The notes under the pieces: model-generated
Databases searched by the model: none
Seen by the model: only the letters and a program-made list of their open reading frames with translations
What the model was told of the DNA's origin: nothing
Assembly: GCF_018531495.1 (NCBI RefSeq)
Contig: NZ_JAHDTI010000010.1
Location: 434,001 to 498,000 of the forward strand
Length of the DNA: 64,000 bases
Reading direction: 5' to 3'
Source of the DNA: Nonomuraea sediminis
Lineage (GTDB): Bacteria; Actinomycetota; Actinomycetes; Streptosporangiales; Streptosporangiaceae
Made by a program: the position numbers and the translations under genes
Shown here: one piece after another, positions 54,421-62,865 of the stretch
How positions within the stretch are numbered: the first letter of the stretch is position 1
Layout of the letters: every line of letters begins with the position of its first letter

Positions 54421-56278
54421 ACTGGGTGCGGTACAGCTCGGCGTACAGCCCGTCGCGCGCCAGCAGCTCGTCGTGCCCGCCCCGCTCGGCGATCCGCCCG
54501 TCCTGCACGACCAGGATCTCGTCGGCCTCCCTGATCGTCGACAGCCGGTGCGCGATCACCAGCGACGTACGGCCCGCCAGGGCGGTCTTGAGCGCCTGCT
54601 GCACGGCGGCCTCGGACTCGGAGTCCAGGTGCGCGGTGGCCTCGTCGAGCACCACCACGCGCGGCGCCTTCAGCAGCAGCCTGGCCAGCGCCAGCCGCTG
54701 CTTCTCGCCGCCGGACAGCCGGTAGCCGCGCTCGCCCACCACGGTGTCGAGCTGCTCGGGCAGCGACTCGACCAGCTCACCGATCTGCGCGGCCCTGAGT
54801 GCCTCCCAGATCTCCTCGTCGGTGGCCTGTGGCCTGGCATAGCGCAGGTTGGCCCCGATCGTGTCGTGGTAGAGATGAGCGTCCTGCATGACCACTCCGA
54901 CGGTGTCGCGCAGCGAGTCGAGCGTGGCGTCGCGCACGTCGAGCCCGTTGATCCGCACGACGCCCTCGTCGACGTCGTACAGGCGCGACACCAGCGAGGT
55001 GATCGTGGTCTTGCCCGCCCCCGAATGGCCGACCAGCGCGATGAGCTGCCCCGGCTTGGCGGTGAACGACACGCCCTTCAGCACCGGGTTCGAGGGGCCC
55101 GTGTCCTGCCGGGCGACGGACTCGAGCGAGGCCAGCGAGACGTCCTCGGCGGCCGGGTAGCGGAAGCGCACGTCGTCGAACTCGATCGAGACGGGCCCGT
55201 CGGGGATCGGCCGGGCGTCCGGCTTCTGCGACACCATCGGCTTCAGGTCCAGGATCTCGAAGACCCGGTCGAAGCTGACCAGCGCGGTCATCACGTCCAC
55301 GTGCACGTTCGACAACGATGTCAGCGGCCCGTACAGGCGGGTCAGCAGCGCGGTCAGCGCCACCAGCGTGCCCAGCTCGAAGGCGCCGTCCACGGCCAGC
55401 ACGCCGCCGATGCCGTAGACCAGCGCCGTGGCCAGCGAGGCGACCAGGCCGAGCGCCACGCCGAAGATCGTGCCGTACATGCCCACGGTCACGCCGACGT
55501 CGCGGACCCGGGCGGCTCGGGCGCCGAACATCTCGCCGTCCTCGCGCGGCCTGCCGTACAGCTTGGCGACCATCGCGCCGGCGACGTTGAAGCGCTCGGT
55601 CATGACCGAGCTCATCTCGGCGTCGAGCTGCATCTGCTCGCGGGTGAGGGCGGACATGCGGCGGCCGACGTACTTGGCGGGCACGATGAAGATCGGCAGC
55701 AGCACCAGCGCGACGAGAGTGACCTGCCACGACAGCGCGATCATGGCGCCGAGCACCAGGACGAGGCTGATGACGTTGGAGACCACCGACGACAGCGTGG
55801 AGGTCAGCGCGCGCTGCGCGCCGATGACGTCGGAGTTGAGCCGGGAGACCAGCGCGCCGGTCTGCGCGCGCATGAAGAAGGCCACCGGCATGCGCTGGAC
55901 GTGCTCGAACACCTCGGTGCGCAGGTTGTAGATCAGGCCTTCGCCGATGCGCACGGAGAACCAGCGCTGCACCAGCGTCAGCCCGGCGCTCACCAGCGCG
56001 AGCACGCCGATCGCGACCGCCAGCCCGACCACGACCCGGGCGTTCCTGGGCAGGATGCCGTCGTCGATGATCGCCTTCATCAGCAGCGGGTTGACGATCA
56101 CGATGACCGCGCCCACGACGACCACGATCAGGAAGGCCGTGATCTGCCACAGATATGGCCTGGCGTAACCGGCGATCCGCCGGACCGTGCCGGGCTTGAG
56201 CCGCTCCTTGACCACCGAGCTGTCGCGGCGCAGCGACATCATCGCGTGGGGGCCGAAGCCCCCGCCCATCATCGCCAT
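54392..56278 (-). CDS. ABC transporter, fused permease and ATPase (exporter type)
   Basis: 628 residues: six membrane helices (about 45-330) then the nucleotide-binding domain with GHSGAGKTT (Walker A), LSGGEKQRLAL (signature) and VVVLDEATAHLD (Walker B), and the HRLST switch. A homodimeric lipid A/multidrug-type exporter (MsbA/BmrA class). ATG 56278 gives an N-terminus MAMMGGGFGPHAMMSL, common in actinobacterial members. Substrate unknown. Confidence 0.92.
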   Translation of the reverse strand: MAMMGGGFGPHAMMSLRRDSSVVKERLKPGTVRRIAGYARPYLWQITAFLIVVVVGAVIVIVNPLLMKAIIDDGILPRNARVVVGLAVAIGVLALVSAGLTLVQRWFSVRIGEGLIYNLRTEVFEHVQRMPVAFFMRAQTGALVSRLNSDVIGAQRALTSTLSSVVSNVISLVLVLGAMIALSWQVTLVALVLLPIFIVPAKYVGRRMSALTREQMQLDAEMSSVMTERFNVAGAMVAKLYGRPREDGEMFGARAARVRDVGVTVGMYGTIFGVALGLVASLATALVYGIGGVLAVDGAFELGTLVALTALLTRLYGPLTSLSNVHVDVMTALVSFDRVFEILDLKPMVSQKPDARPIPDGPVSIEFDDVRFRYPAAEDVSLASLESVARQDTGPSNPVLKGVSFTAKPGQLIALVGHSGAGKTTITSLVSRLYDVDEGVVRINGLDVRDATLDSLRDTVGVVMQDAHLYHDTIGANLRYARPQATDEEIWEALRAAQIGELVESLPEQLDTVVGERGYRLSGGEKQRLALARLLLKAPRVVVLDEATAHLDSESEAAVQQALKTALAGRTSLVIAHRLSTIREADEILVVQDGRIAERGGHDELLARDGLYAELYRTQFSSSGSPGV

Positions 56279-56351
56279 CGAGGGGATCCCTTCTCCACCC
56301 CGCACAGCGTGCCAGAGGGACTCGCGATTCCCCGATCAGCTCACCGCGTAA

Positions 56352-57152
56352 TCAGCCGAAGAGCGCTCTGAGGCGCGCGGCCTGTTCCAGGCCTTCGGCC
56401 TTGCTCTGCTCCTCCAGGGAGCGCGATCGCGCTCCCTGGAGGAGTCGCTTGGTCGCCACCGCCGCGTCCCTGTTGACCGACAGCAGCTCCGCGATCTTGT
56501 CTTCCACGGCTTTCGCCAGGTCGCCCCCGGCGACCACTTTCTCCGCGAGGCCTATGCGAAGCGCCTCGTCGGCCTCCACGATCCTGGCCGTCAGGCAGAT
56601 GTCGATGGCCTTGGCCAGGCCGACCAGCTCCACCAGCGGCTTGGTCCCGGTCAGATCGGGCACCAGCCCCAGAGCCGGCTCTTTCATACAGAACTTGACG
56701 TCGTCCGCCACGATCCGCAGATCGCAGGCGAGCGCCAGTTGGAATCCCGCGCCGATCGCGTGCCCCTGCACGGCCGCGATGGAGACGATCTCCGGTCGGC
56801 GCAGCCATAGGAAACCTTGCTGTGCCTGTCCGAGTCGCTGCTCGAACCTCTCGTTCGGGAGTTTGGCCGTCGAACCGAACGACCCTTGTCCCGGCACCCC
56901 CTCAGGTGTGAACATCCGCAGGTCGATGCCTGCCGAGAAGGACGGTCCCTCACCTTTCACGACGACGACGCGCACCTGCTCCGGCAGGTTCTCGCCGATG
57001 CGGGCCAAGGCCGACCAGGTCGCGAACGTCTGTGCGTTCCGCTTCTCTGCCCGGTCCAGCGTGATCGTCGCTATCTCACCGTCCACCTCGAAGCGCAGGC
57101 CACCATCGGCCTCCGCGAACCCCCCGCGCTGTTGCGCCTGTGCTTCCGTCAT
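56352..57152 (-). CDS. Enoyl-CoA hydratase/isomerase family protein
   Basis: 266 residues, crotonase fold. The first oxyanion-hole strand is FSAGIDLRMF, the second HAIGAGFQLALACDLRI; LGLVPDLTGTKPLVELVG follows. The usual catalytic Glu pair is not both clear (PALGLVPDLTG lacks the first Glu), so it may be an isomerase or a diverged hydratase. A perfect 36-bp palindrome lies within its 3' end. Confidence 0.9.
   Translation of the reverse strand: MTEAQAQQRGGFAEADGGLRFEVDGEIATITLDRAEKRNAQTFATWSALARIGENLPEQVRVVVVKGEGPSFSAGIDLRMFTPEGVPGQGSFGSTAKLPNERFEQRLGQAQQGFLWLRRPEIVSIAAVQGHAIGAGFQLALACDLRIVADDVKFCMKEPALGLVPDLTGTKPLVELVGLAKAIDICLTARIVEADEALRIGLAEKVVAGGDLAKAVEDKIAELLSVNRDAAVATKRLLQGARSRSLEEQSKAEGLEQAARLRALFG
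56409..56444. repeat. Perfect 36-bp palindrome inside the enoyl-CoA hydratase gene
   Basis: CTCCTCCAGGGAGCGCGA is followed immediately by its exact reverse complement, centred on GCGATCGC, with no spacer. It encodes residues LLQGARSRSLEE of the protein. The chance of a perfect 18-bp arm within a gene is very low even at this GC content. Confidence 0.95.
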
Positions 57153-57272
57153 CGCCCGCTCCTGTCGTGCACTGAGCCGTCGCGCCCGAGCTTACAGAAT
57201 ATGATTCTGGCCCGGGCGCGACGGTGGCTGACTAGGGACGAGCGGCTGCGGTCGCACGTTCCGAGGCGGCCG

Positions 57273-57488
57273 TCAGCGCTTGGACTTGCCTCGAGTCGCC
57301 CCGCCGCGCCCGCGCAGAGTCACGCCGGACTCGCTCAGGATGCGGTGGATGAACCCGTAGGACCGGCCGGTGGAAGCGGCCAGCGCGCGGATGCTCTCAC
57401 CCGCGGCGTAGCGCTTCTTGAGATCGCCGGCCAGTTTTTCCCGGTCGGCCCCGGTGACCCGGGTGCCCTTCTTCAGTGTCTCGGCCAC
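57273..57488 (-). CDS. Small helix-turn-helix protein
   Basis: 71 residues from GTG 57488 behind AGGAGG. Lysine/arginine-rich with a helix-turn-helix KKRYAAGESIRALAASTGRSYGFIHRILSE (about 23-53) like the Hin/resolvase or AsnC-type HTH, then a basic tail GRGGATRGKSKR. Conserved among actinobacteria as a stand-alone HTH; target unknown. Confidence 0.8.
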   Translation of the reverse strand: MAETLKKGTRVTGADREKLAGDLKKRYAAGESIRALAASTGRSYGFIHRILSESGVTLRGRGGATRGKSKR

Positions 57489-57601
57489 GAGTACCTCCTG
57501 TAGTGCCGGACTTCCGCAGCGTTACTCCGCCATGATCAGTCATTTCAGCGGGATCGGCTACCTACTCCACGGGAAAAGATCCGTACCCACTCAAATTAAG
57601 A

Positions 57602-59200
57602 TCAGGCAAGTGCCACAAGATCGGAAAATTCGTCGCTCCATGCGTCTTCAGTTCCGTCAGGTAGCAAGATCACCCTATCCGGTGAAAGGGCATCAACGGC
57701 ACCCTCGTCATGCGTGACCAGGACGATTGCTCCTGAATAGCTCCTCAGAGCGTTCAGAACCTGCTCGCGGCTGATCGGATCGAGGTTGTTCGTGGGCTCA
57801 TCGAGCAGAAGTACGTTCGCACTCGACAGCACCAGGATCGCCAGGGCGAGCCGGGTCTTCTCGCCGCCCGACAGGACCCCGGCGGGCTTGTCCACGTCGT
57901 CGCCGGTGAACAGGAACGAGCCGAGCACCTTGCGCAGCTCGGTGTCGGTGAACTCGCCCCCGGCCGAGCGCATGTTCTCCAGCAGCGTGCGGCCGGCGTC
58001 CAGCGTCTCGTGCTCCTGCGCGTAGTAGCCGATCTTGAGGCCGTGACCTGGCCTGATCTCCCCCGTGTCGGGTGTCTCGACGCCGCCGAGCAGGCGCAGC
58101 AGCGTGGTCTTGCCCGCGCCATTGAGGCCGAGGATGACGACCCGGTGGCCGCGGTCGATGGCCACGTCGACGTCGGTGAAGACCTCCAGGGACCCGTAGG
58201 CCTTGGACAGGCCCTGCGCCATGAGCGGCGTGCGACCGCAGGGCAGCGGGTCGGGGAAGCGCAGCCTGGCCACCTTGTCGGACTTGCGCTCCTCCTCGGT
58301 GCCGGACAGCAGCCGGTTGGCGCGGCGCATCATGTCCTGCGCGGCCTTGGCCTTGGTGGCCTTGGCACGCATCTTGTCGGCCTGCGCGAGCAGCGCGCCC
58401 GCCTGCTTCTCGGCATTGGCGCGCTCGCGCTTTCTGCGCTTCTCGTCGGTCTCGCGCTGGGCGAGATAGGCCTTCCAGCCGACGTTGTAGTGATCGATCA
58501 CGCAGCGGTTGGCGTCCAGGTGGAGGACCTTGTTGACCGTCGCTTCAAGAAGGCCAACATCGTGGCTGATGATCACCAAGCCGCCCTGATGAGATCGCAA
58601 AAAATCACGAAGCCACCCGATTGAGTCCGCATCAAGGTGGTTTGTCGGCTCGTCGAGAAGGAGAGTTTCCGCTCCGCTGAAAAGAATGCGGGCCAATTCC
58701 ACCCGCCTGCGCTGCCCTCCGGACAGGGTTTCCAGCGGCTGCTTGAGCACCCGGTCGGGCAGCCCGAGGCTGGAGGCGATGGAGGCCGCCTCGGCCTCGG
58801 CCGAGTAGCCGCCCAGGACGTGCATCTGGTCGTCGAGCTTGCCGTACCGTCTGACGGCCTTCTCCCGGGTGCGTTCGTCGGCGGAGGTCATGCCGAGCTC
58901 GGCCTCGCGCAGCTTGCGCAGCACCTCGTCGAGCCCGCGGGCCGACAGGATGCGGTCGCGGGCCAGCACCTGCAGGTCGCCGGTGCGCGGGTCCTGCGGC
59001 AGGTATCCGACGGCGCCGCTGGTGGTGACGGCACCGCTCGCCGGCAGGCCCTCGCCGGCCAGAACCTTGGTGAGGGTGGTCTTGCCCGCGCCGTTGCGGC
59101 CGACCAGGCCGATCTTGTCGCCGGGGTTGACGCGGAACGTGGCCTTCTCGATCAGAAGCCGCGAGCCCGCGCGCAGCTCGATGTCACTGGCAATGATCAT
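57602..59200 (-). CDS. ABC-F family ATPase
   Basis: 532 residues, two ATP-binding cassettes with no membrane part: first Walker A GRNGAGKTT (35-43) and signature LSGGQRRRVEL; second Walker A GLNGAGKTT and signature LSGGEKTRLAL. They are joined by a charged linker (REKRRKRERANAEKQAGAL) that in ABC-F proteins enters the ribosomal exit-site region. Translation factor of the EttA/Uup type or antibiotic-protection type; sequence alone does not decide. Followed upstream on the same strand by acVLRF1. Confidence 0.9.
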   Translation of the reverse strand: MIIASDIELRAGSRLLIEKATFRVNPGDKIGLVGRNGAGKTTLTKVLAGEGLPASGAVTTSGAVGYLPQDPRTGDLQVLARDRILSARGLDEVLRKLREAELGMTSADERTREKAVRRYGKLDDQMHVLGGYSAEAEAASIASSLGLPDRVLKQPLETLSGGQRRRVELARILFSGAETLLLDEPTNHLDADSIGWLRDFLRSHQGGLVIISHDVGLLEATVNKVLHLDANRCVIDHYNVGWKAYLAQRETDEKRRKRERANAEKQAGALLAQADKMRAKATKAKAAQDMMRRANRLLSGTEEERKSDKVARLRFPDPLPCGRTPLMAQGLSKAYGSLEVFTDVDVAIDRGHRVVILGLNGAGKTTLLRLLGGVETPDTGEIRPGHGLKIGYYAQEHETLDAGRTLLENMRSAGGEFTDTELRKVLGSFLFTGDDVDKPAGVLSGGEKTRLALAILVLSSANVLLLDEPTNNLDPISREQVLNALRSYSGAIVLVTHDEGAVDALSPDRVILLPDGTEDAWSDEFSDLVALA

Positions 59201-59294
59201 GGTGGATGGAGCACTCCTGGCTACAGCGATTTGGGGGCCTGCACGGCTTGGCGGCGCCGATCAGTCTATGGACTAACGGCCTGCCCGGCCGCTC

Positions 59295-59468
59295 TTAATC
59301 CCGCGCGCCCACCTCGGCGGGCTGTTCGGGGGGTGACAGGTGAAGCACGAAGTCGTCGGTGGCGCCCGTATCACCGACGGGCCAGGCCCTCCGCGCCGGT
59401 GCGTCGAGCTTGGCGAAATGCTGGAGGATTTCCTGGCAGGCTACGCGGCGGGCTTCAGTCCAGGATCA
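59295..59468 (-). other. Gene-like open frame without a start codon (possible remnant)
   Basis: The minus-strand frame reads RRVACQEILQHFAKLDAPARR, then WPVGDTGATDDFVLHLSPPEQ, and stops TAA at 59295. It looks like the C-terminus of a real protein, but there is no ATG, GTG or TTG before an upstream TGA. It lies in the 254-bp gap between acVLRF1 and the ABC-F gene. Could be a relic, or an extension reached by frameshifting from acVLRF1, which ends 10 bp into it. Confidence 0.25.
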
Positions 59469-60099
59469 GGATCCTGACGGCTCTGAACAGGCGGGGCGTG
59501 TCCTTGAGGACGACCAGCCGGGGGTCGGGCACCACCAGGAAGGGCTCGGACTCCAGGGCGAACAGCGCAGCCATCGACTTGTCGGGGCGCAGCGCGTCGA
59601 CGGCCCTGCGGTCGCCGCCGAACACCACCGCCGCCAGGGTGTCCAGGTGCGGGGACAGGACCCGGACCGCGGTCTCGGCGGCACTCTCGAAGGCCTGGAC
59701 GGCCTGGTTGCGGCGCCGCCTGGCGAAGCGCTGCTGCGACCAGCCGCCGGCCGCGGTCCTGCCCTGGACCAGGCGGGAGCCCACCTTGGAGGCGACCAGG
59801 TCGGCGCCGTGGAAGACGCCCGCGGCGTAGCCTCCCTGACGGACCAGCACAACACCTATGTCGCGGTCCGCCCTGGCATGGGCGACAAATCGGGAAATGT
59901 ACGGCGGGCCGCTCTCCAGCGGCGGGAACGGCACCCGCAGCTCGGCCACCGCCCCGTCGGCCGCCACGAGCCGCACCCGCAGCGGGTCACCGGTGGCCTC
60001 GAACGGCCCGTGCCGGTCGGCGAACCCGTCGATCCACCGGTGCAGCCGCTCGGGCGCGACCTCGACCCACCGCCCGCCGCCCTTGGCCTCCCGTGCCAC
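59455..60099 (-). CDS. acVLRF1 family release-factor-like peptidyl-tRNA hydrolase
   Basis: 214 residues of the actinobacterial VLRF1 family, related to the Vms1/ANKZF1 release factors that free stalled nascent chains from large ribosomal subunits. The family catalytic loop SKVGSRLVQGRTAAGGWSQQ with RFARRRRNQ is intact, including the Gln expected to act as the GGQ-like residue. GTG 60099 follows GGGGAGGA. It sits upstream of an ABC-F ATPase on the same strand, a possible ribosome-rescue partnership. Confidence 0.88.
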   Translation of the reverse strand: MAREAKGGGRWVEVAPERLHRWIDGFADRHGPFEATGDPLRVRLVAADGAVAELRVPFPPLESGPPYISRFVAHARADRDIGVVLVRQGGYAAGVFHGADLVASKVGSRLVQGRTAAGGWSQQRFARRRRNQAVQAFESAAETAVRVLSPHLDTLAAVVFGGDRRAVDALRPDKSMAALFALESEPFLVVPDPRLVVLKDTPRLFRAVRILILD

Positions 60100-60294
60100 C
60101 GTTCCTCCCCGTTGACGTCCCCGACTCCTCCCGTCAGGTCCTTGACGAATGTACGGCAAGCCGCCCCACCCGCTCCCCGCCGCCGCCAACGCCCGCCTGT
60201 CACGTCCACGCCATTCGGGCGCACCCGTCCCCGCCGTTACGGCGCGTCCAAACCCACCCGGACGGGGTCCCGCGCCCACTTGGGCGGGTTCCGT

Positions 60295-60397
60295 GCGCCG
60301 TGGCGGCGGGACGTGGCCCCGACTCGCCGGAAGCGCCGGGAGCAGGCCATCAGCCGGAGTGCGGCGGGCGGCCGGTGGGGGGCCTGCCGTACGAGAA
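60295..60397 (-). repeat. Dispersed hairpin repeat, copy E (long form)
   Basis: On the minus strand: GTTCTCGTACGGCAGGCC, loop, GGCCGCCCGCCGCACTCCGG, then CGGCGCTTCCGGCGAGTCGG and CCGCCACGGCGC. Unlike the other four, it lies between divergent genes (acVLRF1 and the EAL-CBS gene), not just after a stop codon. The rest of the 60100-60534 gap shows no gene. Confidence 0.82.
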
Positions 60398-60534
60398 CAC
60401 CCCGGGGACGGCCGAAGTACGTGGCGTACAAGATCTGCGAACCGAACTATATTCCCCCCAACGCTGCAGGAAATATCGGTGAATTTCATCGCGCAGGGGT
60501 TTCGCCGAAAAACCCGGAACATCATCATCTCCTC

Positions 60535-61560
60535 GTGTCTTCCCTGCTCACCGGCCCCGTGGTAGATCTCGACACCGGGGCGGTCATCGCGCTGCACGTC
60601 GCTGTGGATGCCGCGGGAAACCTTCCGTCGGTACGCCTTCCGCTGATGCTGGAGCTGCCCGTAGAGGTCGTGCTGTCGGGGGCCGGAGCCCTGGCGCCGC
60701 TGCACGAGACGGTTCGCCGCGCCGGGCGCCATCCCCGCGACGTCACCCTGCTGATCACCGGCTCGTCGGGGCCGGAGGAACGTCAGCTGCTCAAGGTGGG
60801 CCTGGACGGCCTGCGGACGATCGGCTACCTGCTGGCCTTCGGCGGCGTGGGAGCGGGCAGCGTGCCGCTCGACCAGGTCGCCGACGCCGCGCCGTACCTG
60901 CTGGCGCTGTCACCCGAGCTGATCGACCGGCTCCCCGGCGACCACCGCGCCGGCGCGGTGGCCAGAGCCGTCGCGGCGCTGGCGCGCGGGCTGGGCGCGC
61001 ACGCGCTGGCCAACGGCGTCGAGCGTGAGACCCAGCTGGCCCAGCTGCGCGGCTGGGGCGTGCGGATGGCCAGCGGGCCGCTGATGGCCCCCGGCCCCGA
61101 CGGCCGGGTCCGGGTGCCGCTGCCCGCGCCCGACGAGTCGCCCTCCGCGATCATGCTTGGCCCACGGGTCCAGGAACTGCTGCTGCCCGCGGTGACGCTG
61201 CCCGAGCAGGCCAACGCCGAGGAGGCGATGGCCGCCTTCGGGCACGAGCCCACGATCACCAGCGTGATCCTGGTGGATGAGTACCAGCGGCCCAAGGGCA
61301 GCCTGGATCGCTCCCGCTTCCTGCTGTCGTTCGCCGCCCGCTACGGGCACGCGCTGCACGGCACCAAACCCGCCAGGCGCCTGGCCGATCCACCGCGGAC
61401 CGTTCCACGCACCACGCCGGCCGTGGCGGCCATGCAGGCGGCCGGCCGCGACTCCGGCCGCGTCTACGACGACCTGGTGGTCACCGACGAGCTCAACCGC
61501 TGCCTGGGCATCGTGCGCGTATCCGATCTGATCCGACAGGTGTCGGCGATGCGCGGCTGA
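60535..61560 (+). CDS. Degenerate EAL domain plus CBS-pair protein
   Basis: 341 residues from GTG 60535. The first 200 residues follow the EAL phosphodiesterase fold (VVDLDTGAVIALHV, then LLAFGGVGAGSVPLDQV, ANGVERETQLAQLRGWGV and GPLMAPG). The EAL Glu and the DDFG aspartates are replaced, so c-di-GMP hydrolysis is unlikely. A tandem CBS domain follows (about 205-341) with EEAMAAFGHEPTITSVILVDE and GIVRVSDLIRQVSAM. A likely adenine-nucleotide or c-di-GMP sensor; no GGDEF domain is attached. Start choice is uncertain because the frame is open far upstream through repeat copy E. Confidence 0.75.
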   Translation: MSSLLTGPVVDLDTGAVIALHVAVDAAGNLPSVRLPLMLELPVEVVLSGAGALAPLHETVRRAGRHPRDVTLLITGSSGPEERQLLKVGLDGLRTIGYLLAFGGVGAGSVPLDQVADAAPYLLALSPELIDRLPGDHRAGAVARAVAALARGLGAHALANGVERETQLAQLRGWGVRMASGPLMAPGPDGRVRVPLPAPDESPSAIMLGPRVQELLLPAVTLPEQANAEEAMAAFGHEPTITSVILVDEYQRPKGSLDRSRFLLSFAARYGHALHGTKPARRLADPPRTVPRTTPAVAAMQAAGRDSGRVYDDLVVTDELNRCLGIVRVSDLIRQVSAMRG

Positions 61561-61574
61561 GTTATGAAGGGATC

Positions 61575-62861
61575 ATGACTCGGCAGCTGAACAGGCGGGC
61601 GCTGCTCGGCGCGGGGGTGCTGGCCGGGGTGGCCGCGTGCACCTCCGCCACTCCCGCGCCCTCGCCGTCCTTCGATCCGCGCGGATGGGATTCGGTGCGG
61701 GCGCAGTTCGCGCTCGACCCGAAGCTCGCCCAGTTCGCGGCATTCGTGCTGGCCCCCGCGCCCGCACCGGTCAGGGCGGCCATCGCACGGCACAGGGCGG
61801 CGCTCGACGCCGACCCCGAATACCTCCCGCCCGGCCAGGACAACCCCGACGCGACGGTACGGCGGGCCGCCGCGCGACATCTGGGCGCCCGCGAGCAGGA
61901 CGTGGCGCTCACCGACAGCACCACGATGGGCCTGGGCCTGCTCTACTCCGGGATCAGGCTGCTGCCGGGGCAGGACGTGCTGACCACCGAGCACGACTTC
62001 CTGGCCACGCACGAAGGGCTGCGGCTGCTGGCCGAGCGCACCGGGGCGCGCGTGCGCCGGGTCAGGCTCTACGACGACCCGGCGCGGGCCTCGGCCGACC
62101 GGATCGTGTCCAGCCTGAAGGCCGGGCTGCGGCCGCGCACCAGGGTGGTGGCGGTGACCTGGGTGCACTCGAGCACCGGCGTCCGGCTGCCCATCAGGGC
62201 CATCGCCGACATGCTCGCCGAGGTCAACAAGGGGCGCGACGAGCGCGACAGGGCGCTGCTGTGCGTGGACGGCGTGCACGGCTTCGGCGCGATGGCCGAC
62301 CAGGTGGACGACCTGGGTTGCGACTTCCTGGCCAGCGGCGCGCACAAGTGGCTGTTCGGGCCGCGTGGCACCGGGATCCTGTGGGGCAGGGCCTGGGACG
62401 CGCTGTCGCCCGTGATCACCAGCTTCAGTGAGGCGTCGTTCGAGTCCTGGCAGCAGGGCACGCCGCCCAAGGCCACCACCGCGGAGCTGGTCACGCCCGG
62501 CGGGTTCAAGGCGTTCGAGCACCGCTGGGCGATGCCGGACGCCTTCGCCTTCCACGAGGCCATCGGCGCCGACCGCATCCAGCGGCGCACCCAGGAGCTT
62601 GCCACCCGGCTCAAGCAGGGGCTGGCGGGGCTGGCGAACGTCAAGCTCGCCACCCCGGTCTCCCCTGAGCTGTCGGCGGGCGTGGTGTGCTGCGCGGTCG
62701 ACGGGCTGAACCCCTTCGAAGCCGTCGACCGCCTGCGCCAGGCCGGGATCGTGGCCAGTTCCACGCCCTACAGCCAGTCGCTGCTGCGCTTCGGCACCAG
62801 CATCGTCACCACGCCCGAGCAGGCCGACCAGGCCGTCAAGGCCGTGGCCGCGCTCAAGTGA
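61575..62861 (+). CDS. Class V aminotransferase-fold PLP enzyme with Tat/lipoprotein signal
   Basis: 428 residues. The N-terminus NRRALLGAGVLAGVAAC carries twin arginines (7-8), a hydrophobic core and a lipobox cysteine at 22, so it should be Tat-exported and lipid-anchored. The body is an aminotransferase V / isopenicillin-N-epimerase-like domain: DSTTMGLGLLYSGI, VTWVHSSTGVRLPI, CVDGVHGFGAM and PLP Lys258 in SGAHKWLFGPRGTG. Folded, cofactor-loaded export through Tat would suit a PLP enzyme. Substrate unknown. Fourteen bp after the EAL-CBS gene, same strand. Confidence 0.85.
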   Translation: MTRQLNRRALLGAGVLAGVAACTSATPAPSPSFDPRGWDSVRAQFALDPKLAQFAAFVLAPAPAPVRAAIARHRAALDADPEYLPPGQDNPDATVRRAAARHLGAREQDVALTDSTTMGLGLLYSGIRLLPGQDVLTTEHDFLATHEGLRLLAERTGARVRRVRLYDDPARASADRIVSSLKAGLRPRTRVVAVTWVHSSTGVRLPIRAIADMLAEVNKGRDERDRALLCVDGVHGFGAMADQVDDLGCDFLASGAHKWLFGPRGTGILWGRAWDALSPVITSFSEASFESWQQGTPPKATTAELVTPGGFKAFEHRWAMPDAFAFHEAIGADRIQRRTQELATRLKQGLAGLANVKLATPVSPELSAGVVCCAVDGLNPFEAVDRLRQAGIVASSTPYSQSLLRFGTSIVTTPEQADQAVKAVAALK

Positions 62862-62865
62862 ACCG

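Noticed and set aside
59359..60534. Plus-strand extension of the EAL-CBS frame upstream of 60535
   Set aside because: Runs antisense through acVLRF1 and hairpin copy E; the translation is low-complexity before GTG 60535.
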